Shown here piece after piece: positions 12,542 through 20,687 of a DNA stretch of 26,355 bases; position 1 is the first letter of the stretch, and the number at the start of each line of letters is the position of its first letter. Made by a program: the position numbers and the translations under genes. The notes beneath the pieces were generated by a model. The model saw only the letters and a program-made list of their open reading frames with translations. It did no database searches and was not told the origin of the DNA. The stretch is from a virus: positions 1-26,355 of the IMG/VR virus record IMGVR_UViG_3300009161_000195; one strand, given 5' to 3'.

Positions 12542-13446
12542 GCCTCCTCGACCGAGCAAGCAGGACGATAAATCGAATCTCGTCAGAGGACATTGACTTT
12601 TCCAAATACCTTACCGAGGACGAAAAGGCGCGGGTCATCTCCTCGGACGACATAGCCGCGATAGGTAAAAAGCAGCTATTGCTTGGCGTAGATCACGAGG
12701 AAGGTCTTGTCCTGCCTTGGGAGAAGTCGCACGATAAGGTCATCATCAGGAGAGGCAAGCTGGCTATCTGGACTGGCTGGTCATTTCACGGTAAGTCGCA
12801 GATGTTAAAGCACGTGATGACGCACGCGCTATCGCTTTCCGAGAAGGTCTGTATTGCCTCTATGGAGGAGGAAATCATTGATGTTTGGAAGGATATGGCG
12901 GTAGCCGCTTGTGGCAAGTCTATGCCGACGGCTATGGCGATTGACGCTTGGACGGCTATGGCAAGCCAAAGGCTTTGGTTTTACGACCAACAGGGCTCGG
13001 TAAAGTCGAACCAGATCAGGGCGGTTATTCGGTATGCCTCGAAGGAATTAGGCGCAACGCAGTTTGTGATCGATTCGCTAATGATGCTTGCCGTTAGCCG
13101 AGATGACTATGACGCGCAGAGCGTGTTTGTTGGCGAACTCAAGACTTTGGCCAAAGATACCGGAGTGACGATTCATCTGGTTGCCCACATGCGCAAGGGA
13201 GAGGGAAAGAAAGGCGAGGCATTTCCGGGTACGATGCACGATATATCCGGAGGACATGAGATCGCATCGAAGGCGGATTATGTCTTCAACGTCTGGCGGG
13301 ATAAGGAAAAGGCAACGCAGCACGCGGCGATCTTGGGAATTGATAAGCAGCGAGGGCGTTTGAATTGGATTGGCGACATAGGGCTTGGATTTGATCCGGA
13401 TTCTAGGCAATACCTTGACGGCTCGGTTACGGTTTATTGCGACTAA
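12538..13446 (+). CDS. DnaB/Twinkle-like replicative helicase ATPase
   Basis: 302 residues with a GTG start overlapping the upstream stop. A RecA-fold ATPase: Walker A GWSFHGKS (80-87), Walker B QFVIDSL (175-181), and IHLVAHMRKGEG (about 212-222) corresponding to the switch/H4-type region of DnaB-family helicases; EEEII near 110 may coordinate magnesium. There is no N-terminal DnaB collar or primase domain, so it is a bare helicase core with a roughly 70-residue leader. It probably unwinds the phage replication fork together with the zinc-finger and DUF1376 proteins. Confidence 0.8.
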   Translation: MSLLDRASRTINRISSEDIDFSKYLTEDEKARVISSDDIAAIGKKQLLLGVDHEEGLVLPWEKSHDKVIIRRGKLAIWTGWSFHGKSQMLKHVMTHALSLSEKVCIASMEEEIIDVWKDMAVAACGKSMPTAMAIDAWTAMASQRLWFYDQQGSVKSNQIRAVIRYASKELGATQFVIDSLMMLAVSRDDYDAQSVFVGELKTLAKDTGVTIHLVAHMRKGEGKKGEAFPGTMHDISGGHEIASKADYVFNVWRDKEKATQHAAILGIDKQRGRLNWIGDIGLGFDPDSRQYLDGSVTVYCD

Positions 13447-13634
13447 TGGATCCAGGAGAAAAAGCCAGCGAATGGACGCGCACGTTAAAAAACCTCGATG
13501 CACCAGCAGGACGGGCAATGACGCTGGTTTTTATCCGTAAAAACAACCCAAAACTTATCCCAACTATATTGAAAAACATGGACATAAAATCGCCTACCGA
13601 TGTTATCCAATACCTTGCCGAAGGTTCAAAATGA
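13446..13634 (+). CDS. Small hypothetical protein (62 aa)
   Basis: 62 residues from the ATG sharing a base with the helicase stop (TAATG). The protein is helical: KASEWTRTLKNLDAPAGRAM, then NNPKLIPTILKNMDI and PTDVIQYLAEG. It ends with ATGA into the next gene. No family is recognised. The gene begins a more A+T-rich stretch. Confidence 0.6.
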   Translation: MDPGEKASEWTRTLKNLDAPAGRAMTLVFIRKNNPKLIPTILKNMDIKSPTDVIQYLAEGSK

Positions 13635-14185
13635 CACGCGAAAGAATTGACGGCATAGATTCACCGTTTTCTGGTTGGCTTAGAAAAGAAAAGTCATTAG
13701 ATTCGGTTAAGCAAAACCTTTCTATAACGGATGCGGATTACTGGATCCATCAATACCGTGAAACAACCGATAGCTGCGGCACGCGAGGTATTGAGTCAAT
13801 CATGATGGTTGAGCTAAAAACAAACTCGGCAAGTTTGCCATTTGCACAACGTGATACATTAAAATTGATAAACGCTGGATTTCATAATGCTTTTTATGAT
13901 CAAGCCGGTAGAGTAGTAACTAAGAAAGTTCAAATAGACAACAAAACAAGGTTTGTTAGATTTTACGGGGCTTTTTTACTGCAAATTGATACCGATAGGC
14001 CAGATACCAGCAAAACTATAAAATGGCATGGTAAGCTAATAAGCTACCAAGTCTTATTGGATGTATTGGCTTTTAAACGCGATCCTAGAACATTAAACGA
14101 GCGTGATGATAAACGGCACCACGCGGCAAGTAATGCTCAAAAGCATGGTGATTTGTTCAAAACATGGGCAAAAAGTTACATATAA
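13631..14185 (+). CDS. Putative PD-(D/E)XK-like nuclease-fold protein
   Basis: 184 residues. The pattern DSPFSGWLRKE, SITDADYWIHQY and IMMVELKTNSASLPFAQRDT (about 56-74) resembles a family of phage proteins in which an Asp followed by Glu-x-Lys (here VELK) forms a nuclease-like active site. RFVRFYGAFLLQ and the C-terminal WHGKLISYQVLLDVLAF match the family outline as I recall it. Enzymatic activity is inferred. The gene is clearly richer in A+T than its neighbours, and it ends the replication operon before a 159-base gap. Confidence 0.5.
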   Translation: MTRERIDGIDSPFSGWLRKEKSLDSVKQNLSITDADYWIHQYRETTDSCGTRGIESIMMVELKTNSASLPFAQRDTLKLINAGFHNAFYDQAGRVVTKKVQIDNKTRFVRFYGAFLLQIDTDRPDTSKTIKWHGKLISYQVLLDVLAFKRDPRTLNERDDKRHHAASNAQKHGDLFKTWAKSYI

Positions 14186-14344
14186 ACAAAAAAACTATAC
14201 TTTTTAGAACTTTTGGATTATTCTGGTATCCAATGATAACTCACCGTCCTCCCCCTTCGGTGAATGAACTGGCCGTGTCGCATAGCGCACGTTCCCGCCG
14301 GGGGCTGGTGTCAGCCAGTGCGCCTATAGCCCTCGGAGCTTTTT
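14186..14344. other. Intergenic segment with GC-rich foldable core
   Basis: The first 50 bases are A+T-rich and contain an inverted repeat TTGGAT-N9-ATCCAA (14213-14233). They are followed by a GC-rich part with TCACCG/CGGTGA (14241-14263), ACTGGC/GCCAGT (14268-14273 with 14314-14319) enclosing the hairpin GTG(T)CGC-ATA-GCGCAC (14275-14290), and a competing GGCTG-GTGT-CAGCC hairpin (14303-14316). GGAG at 14334-14337 is the ribosome site of the next gene. It may hold the boundary between replication and late transcription units. I see no clear promoter consensus or T-tailed terminator. Confidence 0.5.
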
Positions 14345-14707
14345 ATGGATAGCAAAAATGCAGCAACCTTTGTAAGCGTGATGTTCCATTCAGGAACTAA
14401 TGCTCACTTTATGCACCTGCAAACCAAGAGCTATTCCGAACACGTTGCGCTCGGTACTTACTACGATGCCATCATTGACCTTGTGGATAAGTGGGCAGAA
14501 GCCTATCAAGGCCGGTATGAAGTAATCGCTAACTATCCTTCTGATTACCACATAGCTAAAAAGCCGATTGAGTACATCGAGCAGCTTAAAGACTTTGTGG
14601 ATAAGATTCGTAAGGTGTTGCCAGAGGATACGCAGCTCCAAAACATTATTGATGAAATAGCAGAATTGCTTGATTCAACTTGCTACAAGTTAAAAAATCT
14701 CAAATGA
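14345..14707 (+). CDS. DUF5856-like protein, possibly ferritin/Dps-like
   Basis: 120 residues, all helical. VMFHSGTNAHFMHLQTKSYSEH (about 12-33), ALGTYYDAIIDLVDKWAEAYQGRY (about 35-58), a YPSDYH turn, then IEYIEQLKDFVDKI and LQNIIDEIAELLDSTCYKL match the small four-helix family I know as DUF5856. This is found beside packaging genes in several phages. The H, E and D spacing recalls Dps/ferritin-like bundles, but metal binding is not shown. GGAG 8 bases upstream supports the start. Confidence 0.65.
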   Translation: MDSKNAATFVSVMFHSGTNAHFMHLQTKSYSEHVALGTYYDAIIDLVDKWAEAYQGRYEVIANYPSDYHIAKKPIEYIEQLKDFVDKIRKVLPEDTQLQNIIDEIAELLDSTCYKLKNLK

Positions 14708-14743
14708 TTGTCAAGTTTTAATGGCAAAGAGCGACTAAGAGCG

Positions 14744-15013
14744 ATGGCTAAAGGTACGAAGACTGGCGGCGGGTCAAGGCAGGGCAAGCCGAACAAAACT
14801 ACGGTAGACGTGAGGGAAGCGATTGCCTTGATTGCTCAAAGGAACGTAGAGAAGTTTGAGGGCTGGCTTGACCAAGTAGCTTCGGAAGATCCCGGCAAGG
14901 CTGCTGATCTGTTCCTAAAGGCTATCGAGTACCACATCCCTAAACTAGCGCGTTCAGAAACTACGGGCAAAGACGGCGGGCCTGTAGATCATACCTTCCG
15001 GTGGCTTGAGTGA
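14744..15013 (+). CDS. Putative terminase small subunit
   Basis: 89 residues from the ATG. The N-terminus KGTKTGGGSRQGKPNKTTVD is a basic, disordered DNA-binding-type leader typical of small phage terminase-associated proteins, followed by helices (REAIALIAQRNVEKFEGWLD; DPGKAADLFLKAIEYHIPKL) and a short ETTGKDGG tail. It directly precedes the large subunit with a GTGA overlap, the standard position for the DNA-recognition subunit. A TTG-started longer form from 14708 is possible but weak. Confidence 0.65.
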   Translation: MAKGTKTGGGSRQGKPNKTTVDVREAIALIAQRNVEKFEGWLDQVASEDPGKAADLFLKAIEYHIPKLARSETTGKDGGPVDHTFRWLE

Positions 15014-16344
15014 CTCTCCACGTTATACCCTACAAGCCCAGACCGGCCTTTGCGCCGTTCCACAGCCGTAACAAGCGGTGGTCTTGTCTAGTAGCTCACC
15101 GGAGGGCCGGAAAGACTGTGGCAGCGATTAACGACTTGATCCGAGCGGCGGTAACCAGTAAAAGTCCCATGCCCCAATTTGCCTACATAGCCCCCTTTCG
15201 CTCACAGGCTAAAAGCGTGGCATGGGACTACCTTAAACATTTTTCAAGGCCGGCGGCAATAAATACCAACGAATCCGAGCTAATCGTGGATATGATAAAC
15301 GGGTCAAAGGTTAGGCTATTTGGCGCCGATAACGCCGATGCCATGCGCGGGTTAGGCTTTGATGGCATCTTTATGGATGAATACGGCGATTTTAAGCCTA
15401 GCGTATGGGGTAACGTGATTCGGCCTGCGCTTTCAGACCGTCAGGGGTGGGCGGTATTCGGCGGCACTCCAAAAGGTAAGAATCAGTTTTGGGACATAAA
15501 GCAGACTGCCGCTAAGTTGCGGGATGAGTGGTTTTTGCTTGAGCTACCGGCCAGCAAATCCAAGCTATTGCCTGATGGCGAATTGGCGGCAGCTAGGGCG
15601 CAGCTTTCTAAAGACCAGTACGACCAAGAGTATGAATGTAGCTTTGAGGCCAGTATCCTCGGCGCGTTTTACGGCATTGAGATGCGTGAAATGGCGGAAC
15701 AGGGCCGGATATGCCGCGTGGACTGGCAACCTGAAGTTAAGGTAAATACGGCGTTTGACCTCGGTTACCGTGATGATACGGCTATATGGTTCTACCAAGT
15801 CATTCGCGGCGAAATTCACGTTATTGATTACCACTCGGTTTCTGGCGCTAACATAGCCGAGATATGCGCCACGGTTACAAGCAAGCCTTACCAGTACGGC
15901 AAGCATTACCTACCGCATGACGCCCGCGCTAAGACCCTAGCGGCTCAAGGTAAGTCAATCATCGAGCAGATGGCTGAACACCTTGGTATCAACAACCTCG
16001 CCATCGTCCCCGATCTATCGGTTCAGGACGGCATACAGGCCGTTAGGCAGATGCTCCCAATGACTTGGTTTGACGCTGAACGCTGCGACGAAGGTATGGA
16101 AGCATTGCGCCAGTATCAGCGGGAATATGATGAGGATAAGAAAGCATTTCGGCAGACTCCGCGCCATGACTGGTGCAGCCACCCAGCCGATGCCATGCGA
16201 ATGTTGGCAATTGTTTGGCGGCAAGAGCCAACGGTTAAGCCACCGGATAGGATAAAACCCCTTATTGTCGGCCCCGGCAACGAGGTTACTTTAGACGATA
16301 TGTGGGCAACACATGAGCAGTCCAACAAAAGGAAAAGACTATGA
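15010..16344 (+). CDS. terL: Terminase large subunit
   Basis: 444 residues with a GTG start. The packaging ATPase has Walker A AHRRAGKT (29-36), Walker B GIFMDE (119-124) with the catalytic Glu, and the coupling region GGTPKGKNQFWD. The C-terminal RNase H-like nuclease shows its first Asp in TAFDLGYRDDTAIWF (about 242-256), HDARAKTLAAQGKS in the middle, and the last acidic residue in HPADAMRMLA. This motor pumps DNA through the portal and cuts the concatemer. Length is normal. It overlaps the next gene by ATGA. Confidence 0.95.
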   Translation: MTLHVIPYKPRPAFAPFHSRNKRWSCLVAHRRAGKTVAAINDLIRAAVTSKSPMPQFAYIAPFRSQAKSVAWDYLKHFSRPAAINTNESELIVDMINGSKVRLFGADNADAMRGLGFDGIFMDEYGDFKPSVWGNVIRPALSDRQGWAVFGGTPKGKNQFWDIKQTAAKLRDEWFLLELPASKSKLLPDGELAAARAQLSKDQYDQEYECSFEASILGAFYGIEMREMAEQGRICRVDWQPEVKVNTAFDLGYRDDTAIWFYQVIRGEIHVIDYHSVSGANIAEICATVTSKPYQYGKHYLPHDARAKTLAAQGKSIIEQMAEHLGINNLAIVPDLSVQDGIQAVRQMLPMTWFDAERCDEGMEALRQYQREYDEDKKAFRQTPRHDWCSHPADAMRMLAIVWRQEPTVKPPDRIKPLIVGPGNEVTLDDMWATHEQSNKRKRL

Positions 16345-16664
16345 GCGGCGTTAGTTACCCATATAGGTATTCTTATGAGCACGTTTCCGCAGGCCAAACC
16401 GCACAGGTTTTGGGTACAACGGGTGCAAAAGGCGATTATTTGCACCGCATCGTTTGTACTGTCAGCACCTCTGCTACTGGCAACGTGGTTATTGTAGACG
16501 GGTCGGGAACGGGCATTCTGACGCATACCATCCTCCCTGCGCTTGCAGGGACGGGCGTGAACGTCTTCAACGTTGAACTGAACGCTGTCTCCGCCGACGG
16601 TGCGTGGAAGATTACGACCGGCGCAGGCGTCGAAGTAATGGCAATTGGCATATTTAGCGCGTGA
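16341..16664 (+). CDS. Small beta-rich phage protein, possible decoration protein
   Basis: 107 residues, beta-rich with many G, T, S and V (ISYR-like start, then HVSAGQTAQVLGTTGAKGDY, VSTSATGNVVIVDGSGTG, and EVMAIGIFSA at the end). The sequence recalls small phage proteins that form a single beta-sandwich on the capsid or on fibres. It lies between terminase and the glycan genes. The surface role is inferred from composition; no catalytic motif exists. Confidence 0.55.
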   Translation: MSGVSYPYRYSYEHVSAGQTAQVLGTTGAKGDYLHRIVCTVSTSATGNVVIVDGSGTGILTHTILPALAGTGVNVFNVELNAVSADGAWKITTGAGVEVMAIGIFSA

Positions 16665-17257
16665 TTGCTTGCGTTTTAAAGTCGGGCGGTGACTTTGAAC
16701 CAAAGCACGTTTATGCGTTGCAGGAGATGTGCGCTAAATATTTGCCGAACGAGGTGTTTGTTTGCCTGACCGATTTAACGCTTGATTGTGAAACGCTACC
16801 ACTTTTGCATAATTGGGAAGGTTGGTGGTCAAAGCTGGAAATGTTTAGGCTTTCAAGCGCGTTGTACATGGATTTAGACACGGTTCTAGTGGGAGATTGC
16901 GGCGAGATGCTAGAAGCAGCAAGGCCGCATGACTTTGTGATTATGCGCGACATATACAGGGGTAAGCGTAACCCGTTGGCAATGCAATCCAGCCTTATGT
17001 GGTGGTCAAAACCGTATAAATTTCTTTACGATGACTTCAAAACTGGCGACCGTTATTGCGAAGGAGGTGACCAAATCTACCTTGAGTATGCGTTGCGTAA
17101 TGATCCGGTTATTTATTGGCAAGACATTACAGACGGGGTGTGCAGCTTCAAGGCTGATGTGCTGGAACATGGCGTTAGGGAGAAGGATAAGGTAATCGTG
17201 TTTCACGGGAAACCAAGACCGTGGGAGCAGACAAGGGTTGAATATGCGCTCGGTTAG
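16661..17257 (+). CDS. Glycosyltransferase with DxD motif
   Basis: 198 residues with a GTG start overlapping the upstream stop. A GT-A fold glycosyltransferase of the GT8-like type common in phages: N-terminal strand MIACVLKSGGDFEPKHVYAL, VFVCLTDL, WWSKLEMFRL (54-64) and the metal/sugar-nucleotide motif ALYMDLDTVLVGD (about 67-79). It ends with VIVFHGKPRPWE, conserved in these proteins. The donor is unknown; UDP-xylose made by the decarboxylase at 5811-6758 is one option. The coupled FkbM methyltransferase downstream suggests the transferred sugar is methylated. It is located between packaging and portal genes, so the virion itself may be the acceptor. Confidence 0.75.
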   Translation: MIACVLKSGGDFEPKHVYALQEMCAKYLPNEVFVCLTDLTLDCETLPLLHNWEGWWSKLEMFRLSSALYMDLDTVLVGDCGEMLEAARPHDFVIMRDIYRGKRNPLAMQSSLMWWSKPYKFLYDDFKTGDRYCEGGDQIYLEYALRNDPVIYWQDITDGVCSFKADVLEHGVREKDKVIVFHGKPRPWEQTRVEYALG

Positions 17258-17861
17258 TGGTTACTTTGTGCCTGAAATTGACGAGCATTGCTTATCTGCG
17301 GTGCTTAATGAGGTTGGGGATTTGGGCGTTAGTTTGGACTTATGCCTTGACTTCCGCACGGTTATACAAGCAGGGGGAAATGTCGGCGTGTACCCTTTGG
17401 CGCTTTCGCAACGGTTTAAAGTTATACATACCGTCGAGCCGGATGTGGATAACTACGAGGCGTTGCTGGCTAATTGTGCTAATGCAAGGAACATTGTAAG
17501 CAGACGCGCAGCATTTGGTAAGGCTATTGGCACGGCGGCAATTGACCGCGTGTACCCCGATAACATTGGCGCTCACCAGATAAAGCAAGGCAACGAGTTC
17601 CCTGTTATCACGATTGATAGCTTGGGCGTCACCGATTGCGACTTCCTACAGCTTGATGTGGAGGGTTCGGAGCATGACGCGCTGCTAGGGGCTATTGCTA
17701 CGATTGAGGCAAGCTGGCCGGTGATAACGCTTGAGCTTAAAGGTTTGGGTTTGCGGTACGGGTACAGCGATGAGGACACGATTGCTTGGCTAAAGGATAT
17801 GGGCTATGAGATAGCCGACCGAGTGAACAGGGACGTTATATTCAAGTATCGGAAAGCGTAA
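17244..17861 (+). CDS. FkbM family methyltransferase
   Basis: 205 residues from the ATG at 17244 (AAGG 9 bases before it). The SAM-binding loop appears as TVIQAGGNVGVYPLAL (about 39-54), the acidic residue after strand 2 in HTVEPDVDNY, and the signature CDFLQLDVEGSEHDALLGA (about 130-148). FkbM enzymes O-methylate hydroxyls on sugars and other small groups. Start codon context overlaps the end of the glycosyltransferase by 14 bases, so the pair is coupled. It probably methylates the glycan added by that enzyme. It abuts the portal gene without a gap. Confidence 0.85.
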   Translation: MRSVSGYFVPEIDEHCLSAVLNEVGDLGVSLDLCLDFRTVIQAGGNVGVYPLALSQRFKVIHTVEPDVDNYEALLANCANARNIVSRRAAFGKAIGTAAIDRVYPDNIGAHQIKQGNEFPVITIDSLGVTDCDFLQLDVEGSEHDALLGAIATIEASWPVITLELKGLGLRYGYSDEDTIAWLKDMGYEIADRVNRDVIFKYRKA

Positions 17862-20150
17862 ATGGAACCGAACAGCACAAGCGTACAAAAATGGCTAAAT
17901 GTCATTTCCGCGTATGACAACGAGTTTAAGAAGTGGGAGGCGCGAACAACTAAGATTGTCAAGCGTTACCGCGATGATAACCGCAGCCAGCACACGAACG
18001 AAACCGCCAAGTTCAACATTCTCTGGTCTAACGTCCAAACGCTAATCCCTGCCGTTTATGCCAAGCTCCCTAAAGCGGTGGCTGAACGGCGGTTTGGCGA
18101 TAATGACCAAGTTGGACGGGTAGCGGCGCAGCTTATTGAACGCGCCCTAGACTTTGAGATTGAGCATTACCCAGACTTCCGCGCAACGATGAAGCACGCG
18201 GTTGAGGATAGGTTCCTGGGCGGGCGCGGGATAGCTTGGGTACGGTACGAGCCACACGTCAGGCAGCAAGACGTACCAGAGGACGGGTTGCAGGTTACGG
18301 AGGACGTTGAAAACGAACAAGCCGAAGCCTCTGAAAATGAGGATTACACCGCTGGCGAAACCGAACCGCAGGAGGAAATTGAATACGAGTGCGCCCCCAC
18401 GGATTACGTTCATTGGAAGGATTTTGGTCATTCTGTTGCGCGTACTTGGGAGGAGGTAACTTGCGTCTGGCGCTGGGTGTACATGAGCCGCGAAGCTCTT
18501 ATTGAGCGATTTGGCGAAAAAGAGGGTAAAAAGATCGCTTTGGACTCCGGCCCCGAAACGCTTACAAACTACGGGCAAAGCACTAAAGAGCGTACCCGCG
18601 CCAAAATATGCGAACTTTGGGACAAAGAAAGCGGAAAGGTCTATTGGCTGTCAAAGAACAATCCGACCATTATCGATGAGCGCGACGATCCGCTAGAGTT
18701 GGAGGGGTTCTTTCCTTGTCCTGGGCCGCTGTTTTCTACCACCACCTCAGACACTCTGGTTCCGGTTCCTGACTTCATCCTGTACCAAGACCAAGCAAAC
18801 GAGCTTGACATCCTTTCAGACCGCATTGACGGGCTGGTTAAAGCGTTGCGAGTTCGTGGTGTATATGACGCTAGTCAACCTAGCCTGCAAAGGCTTTTGA
18901 CGGAGGGCGAAAACAACGCTCTTATTCCCGTTGATAAGTGGATGGCATTTAGCGAAAAGGGCGGGTTGAAGGGCAGTATTGATTTGCTTCCTCTTGATGT
19001 TCTGTCAAATGCCTTGCTGCAATGCTACAAAGCGCGGGAGGATATAAAGGCGCAAATCTACGAGATTACCGGCATATCGGACATTATCCGGGGCCAGACA
19101 GCCGCTTCCGAAACCGCTACCGCGCAGCAAATCAAAGGCCAGTATGCCGGTCTGCGGCTTCGCAGTATGCAGGAGGAAGTTGCTCTATTTGCCTCGGAGC
19201 TTATCAGGCTAAAAGCGCAAGTAATTTGCTCTAAATTCCAGCCTAAAACCATCCTCGAATACTCCGCTGCGGAGCAGATGAGCGAGGCCGACCAAGCGTT
19301 AGTGCCGCAAGCGTTGATGATGCTGCAAGATAGTCCTTTGCGTAACTTCCGCATTCAAGTTGATGCCGATAGCCTTGTGCAACTTGACGAACAGCAAAAC
19401 AAAAAAGACCGGGTAGAGTTTCTTTCGGCTTTTGGCGGGTTTTTAAAGGAGGCGCTCCCCGTGGGTCAGCAGTCGCCAGACCTCGTGCCGATGCTCGTGC
19501 AGCTTATGAAATTCGGCGTAGGCGGCTTTAAACAAGCCAAACCGATAGAGGGAACGCTAGACGTGGCGCTGGAGCAATTGAAGCAAAAAGCCGTAGCAAG
19601 CCAACAAAACCCGCAACAGCGACCTGACCCGGAAATGATGAAGATTCAGGCGCAACAGCAGCTAGAGCAAGCCAAGATGCAAGCCTCGGCGCAAGGCGAA
19701 CAAATGCGGGTACAGGCCGATGCTCAAGCCGCGCAAATGAAGGCTCAACTGGATAGCCAGATACACCAATCTAAACTACAAGCCGATATGCAATTGGCGC
19801 AAATGCAAGCGCAGATTGAAGACCAGAAAATGCAGCACGAAATGGCTATGAAGTCGCAAGAACTGGCAAGCAAGGAGCAGTTTGAGCGGTGGAAAGCGGA
19901 ACTGGATGCGGCGACTAAGATAATGGTGGCGCAAATAGGCGCAAAAGCAAGCCTAGACCAAGCTGCTCAATCAGCGGAGCAGGCGGCGGCAAGTGAAATG
20001 CAAGCAACAGGGACGCAGGATGCGGCGGCGGCACAAATGGTAGATATGCACGGGCAAACCTTGGCGGCGCTGCGTGGCGTGATGGAGACGCTGGCAAAAC
20101 CGAAAACAATCATCCGTGGCCTTGACGGTCGCGTTGCGGGGGTACAATGA
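17862..20150 (+). CDS. Portal protein with long coiled-coil extension
   Basis: 762 residues. The N-terminal 540 or so residues are a portal core of the large podovirus kind: ETAKFNILWSNVQTLIPAVY (46-65), a LGGRGIAWVRYEP segment, DYVHWKDFGHSVARTWEEV, and EITGISDIIRGQTAASETAT near residue 400, typical of P22-like or related portals. The last about 150 residues are a Q/A/M/K-rich helical barrel or coiled coil (QAQQQLEQAKMQASAQ and similar) that would form a long tube inside the head. The portal is the dodecameric DNA entry ring. TAA of the FkbM gene directly precedes the ATG. Confidence 0.9.
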   Translation: MEPNSTSVQKWLNVISAYDNEFKKWEARTTKIVKRYRDDNRSQHTNETAKFNILWSNVQTLIPAVYAKLPKAVAERRFGDNDQVGRVAAQLIERALDFEIEHYPDFRATMKHAVEDRFLGGRGIAWVRYEPHVRQQDVPEDGLQVTEDVENEQAEASENEDYTAGETEPQEEIEYECAPTDYVHWKDFGHSVARTWEEVTCVWRWVYMSREALIERFGEKEGKKIALDSGPETLTNYGQSTKERTRAKICELWDKESGKVYWLSKNNPTIIDERDDPLELEGFFPCPGPLFSTTTSDTLVPVPDFILYQDQANELDILSDRIDGLVKALRVRGVYDASQPSLQRLLTEGENNALIPVDKWMAFSEKGGLKGSIDLLPLDVLSNALLQCYKAREDIKAQIYEITGISDIIRGQTAASETATAQQIKGQYAGLRLRSMQEEVALFASELIRLKAQVICSKFQPKTILEYSAAEQMSEADQALVPQALMMLQDSPLRNFRIQVDADSLVQLDEQQNKKDRVEFLSAFGGFLKEALPVGQQSPDLVPMLVQLMKFGVGGFKQAKPIEGTLDVALEQLKQKAVASQQNPQQRPDPEMMKIQAQQQLEQAKMQASAQGEQMRVQADAQAAQMKAQLDSQIHQSKLQADMQLAQMQAQIEDQKMQHEMAMKSQELASKEQFERWKAELDAATKIMVAQIGAKASLDQAAQSAEQAAASEMQATGTQDAAAAQMVDMHGQTLAALRGVMETLAKPKTIIRGLDGRVAGVQ

Positions 20151-20326
20151 GCAGCCTTATGGGTTCGGGTGGCGAATTAAGGGCGGTGGTAACGGTTACG
20201 CGCAAAAACGGCACGACCGAAAACATCGTATTGACGGGGAAAACGACCCCAGAACAGCACGAGCAGATAATGGAGGCGGCAAATGGCGGTAACACACTCG
20301 ACGGCAGCAAAAGACGCGGCGACTAA
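20147..20326 (+). CDS. Small protein (59 aa) overlapping the portal end
   Basis: 59 residues from an ATG overlapping the portal stop. The product GELRAVVTVTRKNGTTENIV followed by LTGKTTPEQHEQIMEAA has a beta hairpin plus helix, a frequent small phage head-gene neighbour. It overlaps the next gene by 44 bases, and its middle supplies that gene's GGAGG. No known function. Confidence 0.5.
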   Translation: MSSLMGSGGELRAVVTVTRKNGTTENIVLTGKTTPEQHEQIMEAANGGNTLDGSKRRGD

Positions 20327-20675
20327 CGCGGTCACCACATTGCTTGGCGCAGCCGGCAGCCTGGTGTTCAGGATCTCGCCCAGTTCGGTTGGATCTCCAG
20401 GAACGGCGGTTGCAACGCTCGGTTTGAACGCCACGCCGTTTGGTGCGTCTTCGGGCGGCACGGCAACGGCAGGCGCAATCACCAGCGATACGAACGCCAC
20501 AGGCAACGCCTCGCCGGTTGCGTTTGCAACGCTTCAGGCATCGGGCGCGGTAATCGTGATCCATTGCGCGGTCGCAGCCTCGGCATCTGACATCAACATG
20601 ACCAACGGCCTGACTGTCGCGCCGGGGGATACCGTGTCCTGCTCATCCCTGACATACGCCGCGTTGTCGGCTTAA
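20283..20675 (+). CDS. Beta-rich structural protein (130 aa)
   Basis: 130 residues, very rich in A, T, S, G and V, with no charge clusters. AAGSLVFRISPSSVGSPGTA and a run of TATAGAITSDTNATGN-like repeats suggest a beta-sandwich. GGAGG 6 bases before the ATG is strong. The composition matches short virion surface proteins often found between portal and scaffold. It is the first of the beta-rich run 20283-23456. Confidence 0.6.
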   Translation: MAVTHSTAAKDAATNAVTTLLGAAGSLVFRISPSSVGSPGTAVATLGLNATPFGASSGGTATAGAITSDTNATGNASPVAFATLQASGAVIVIHCAVAASASDINMTNGLTVAPGDTVSCSSLTYAALSA

Positions 20676-20687
20676 GGAGAAAGAAAA

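Noticed and set aside
14268-14319. Cloverleaf-like fold as a possible tRNA
   Set aside because: No T-loop GTTC-R-A-N-Y-C motif, no D-loop GG and no acceptor stem of seven pairs.
14164-14352. Open frame of 62 codons with PPPSVNEL, reminiscent of the start of RusA resolvases
   Set aside because: There is no ribosome site for any of its starts, the rest does not follow the RusA pattern, and the frame covers the GC-rich foldable segment. Chance similarity is more likely; a decayed fragment cannot be excluded.
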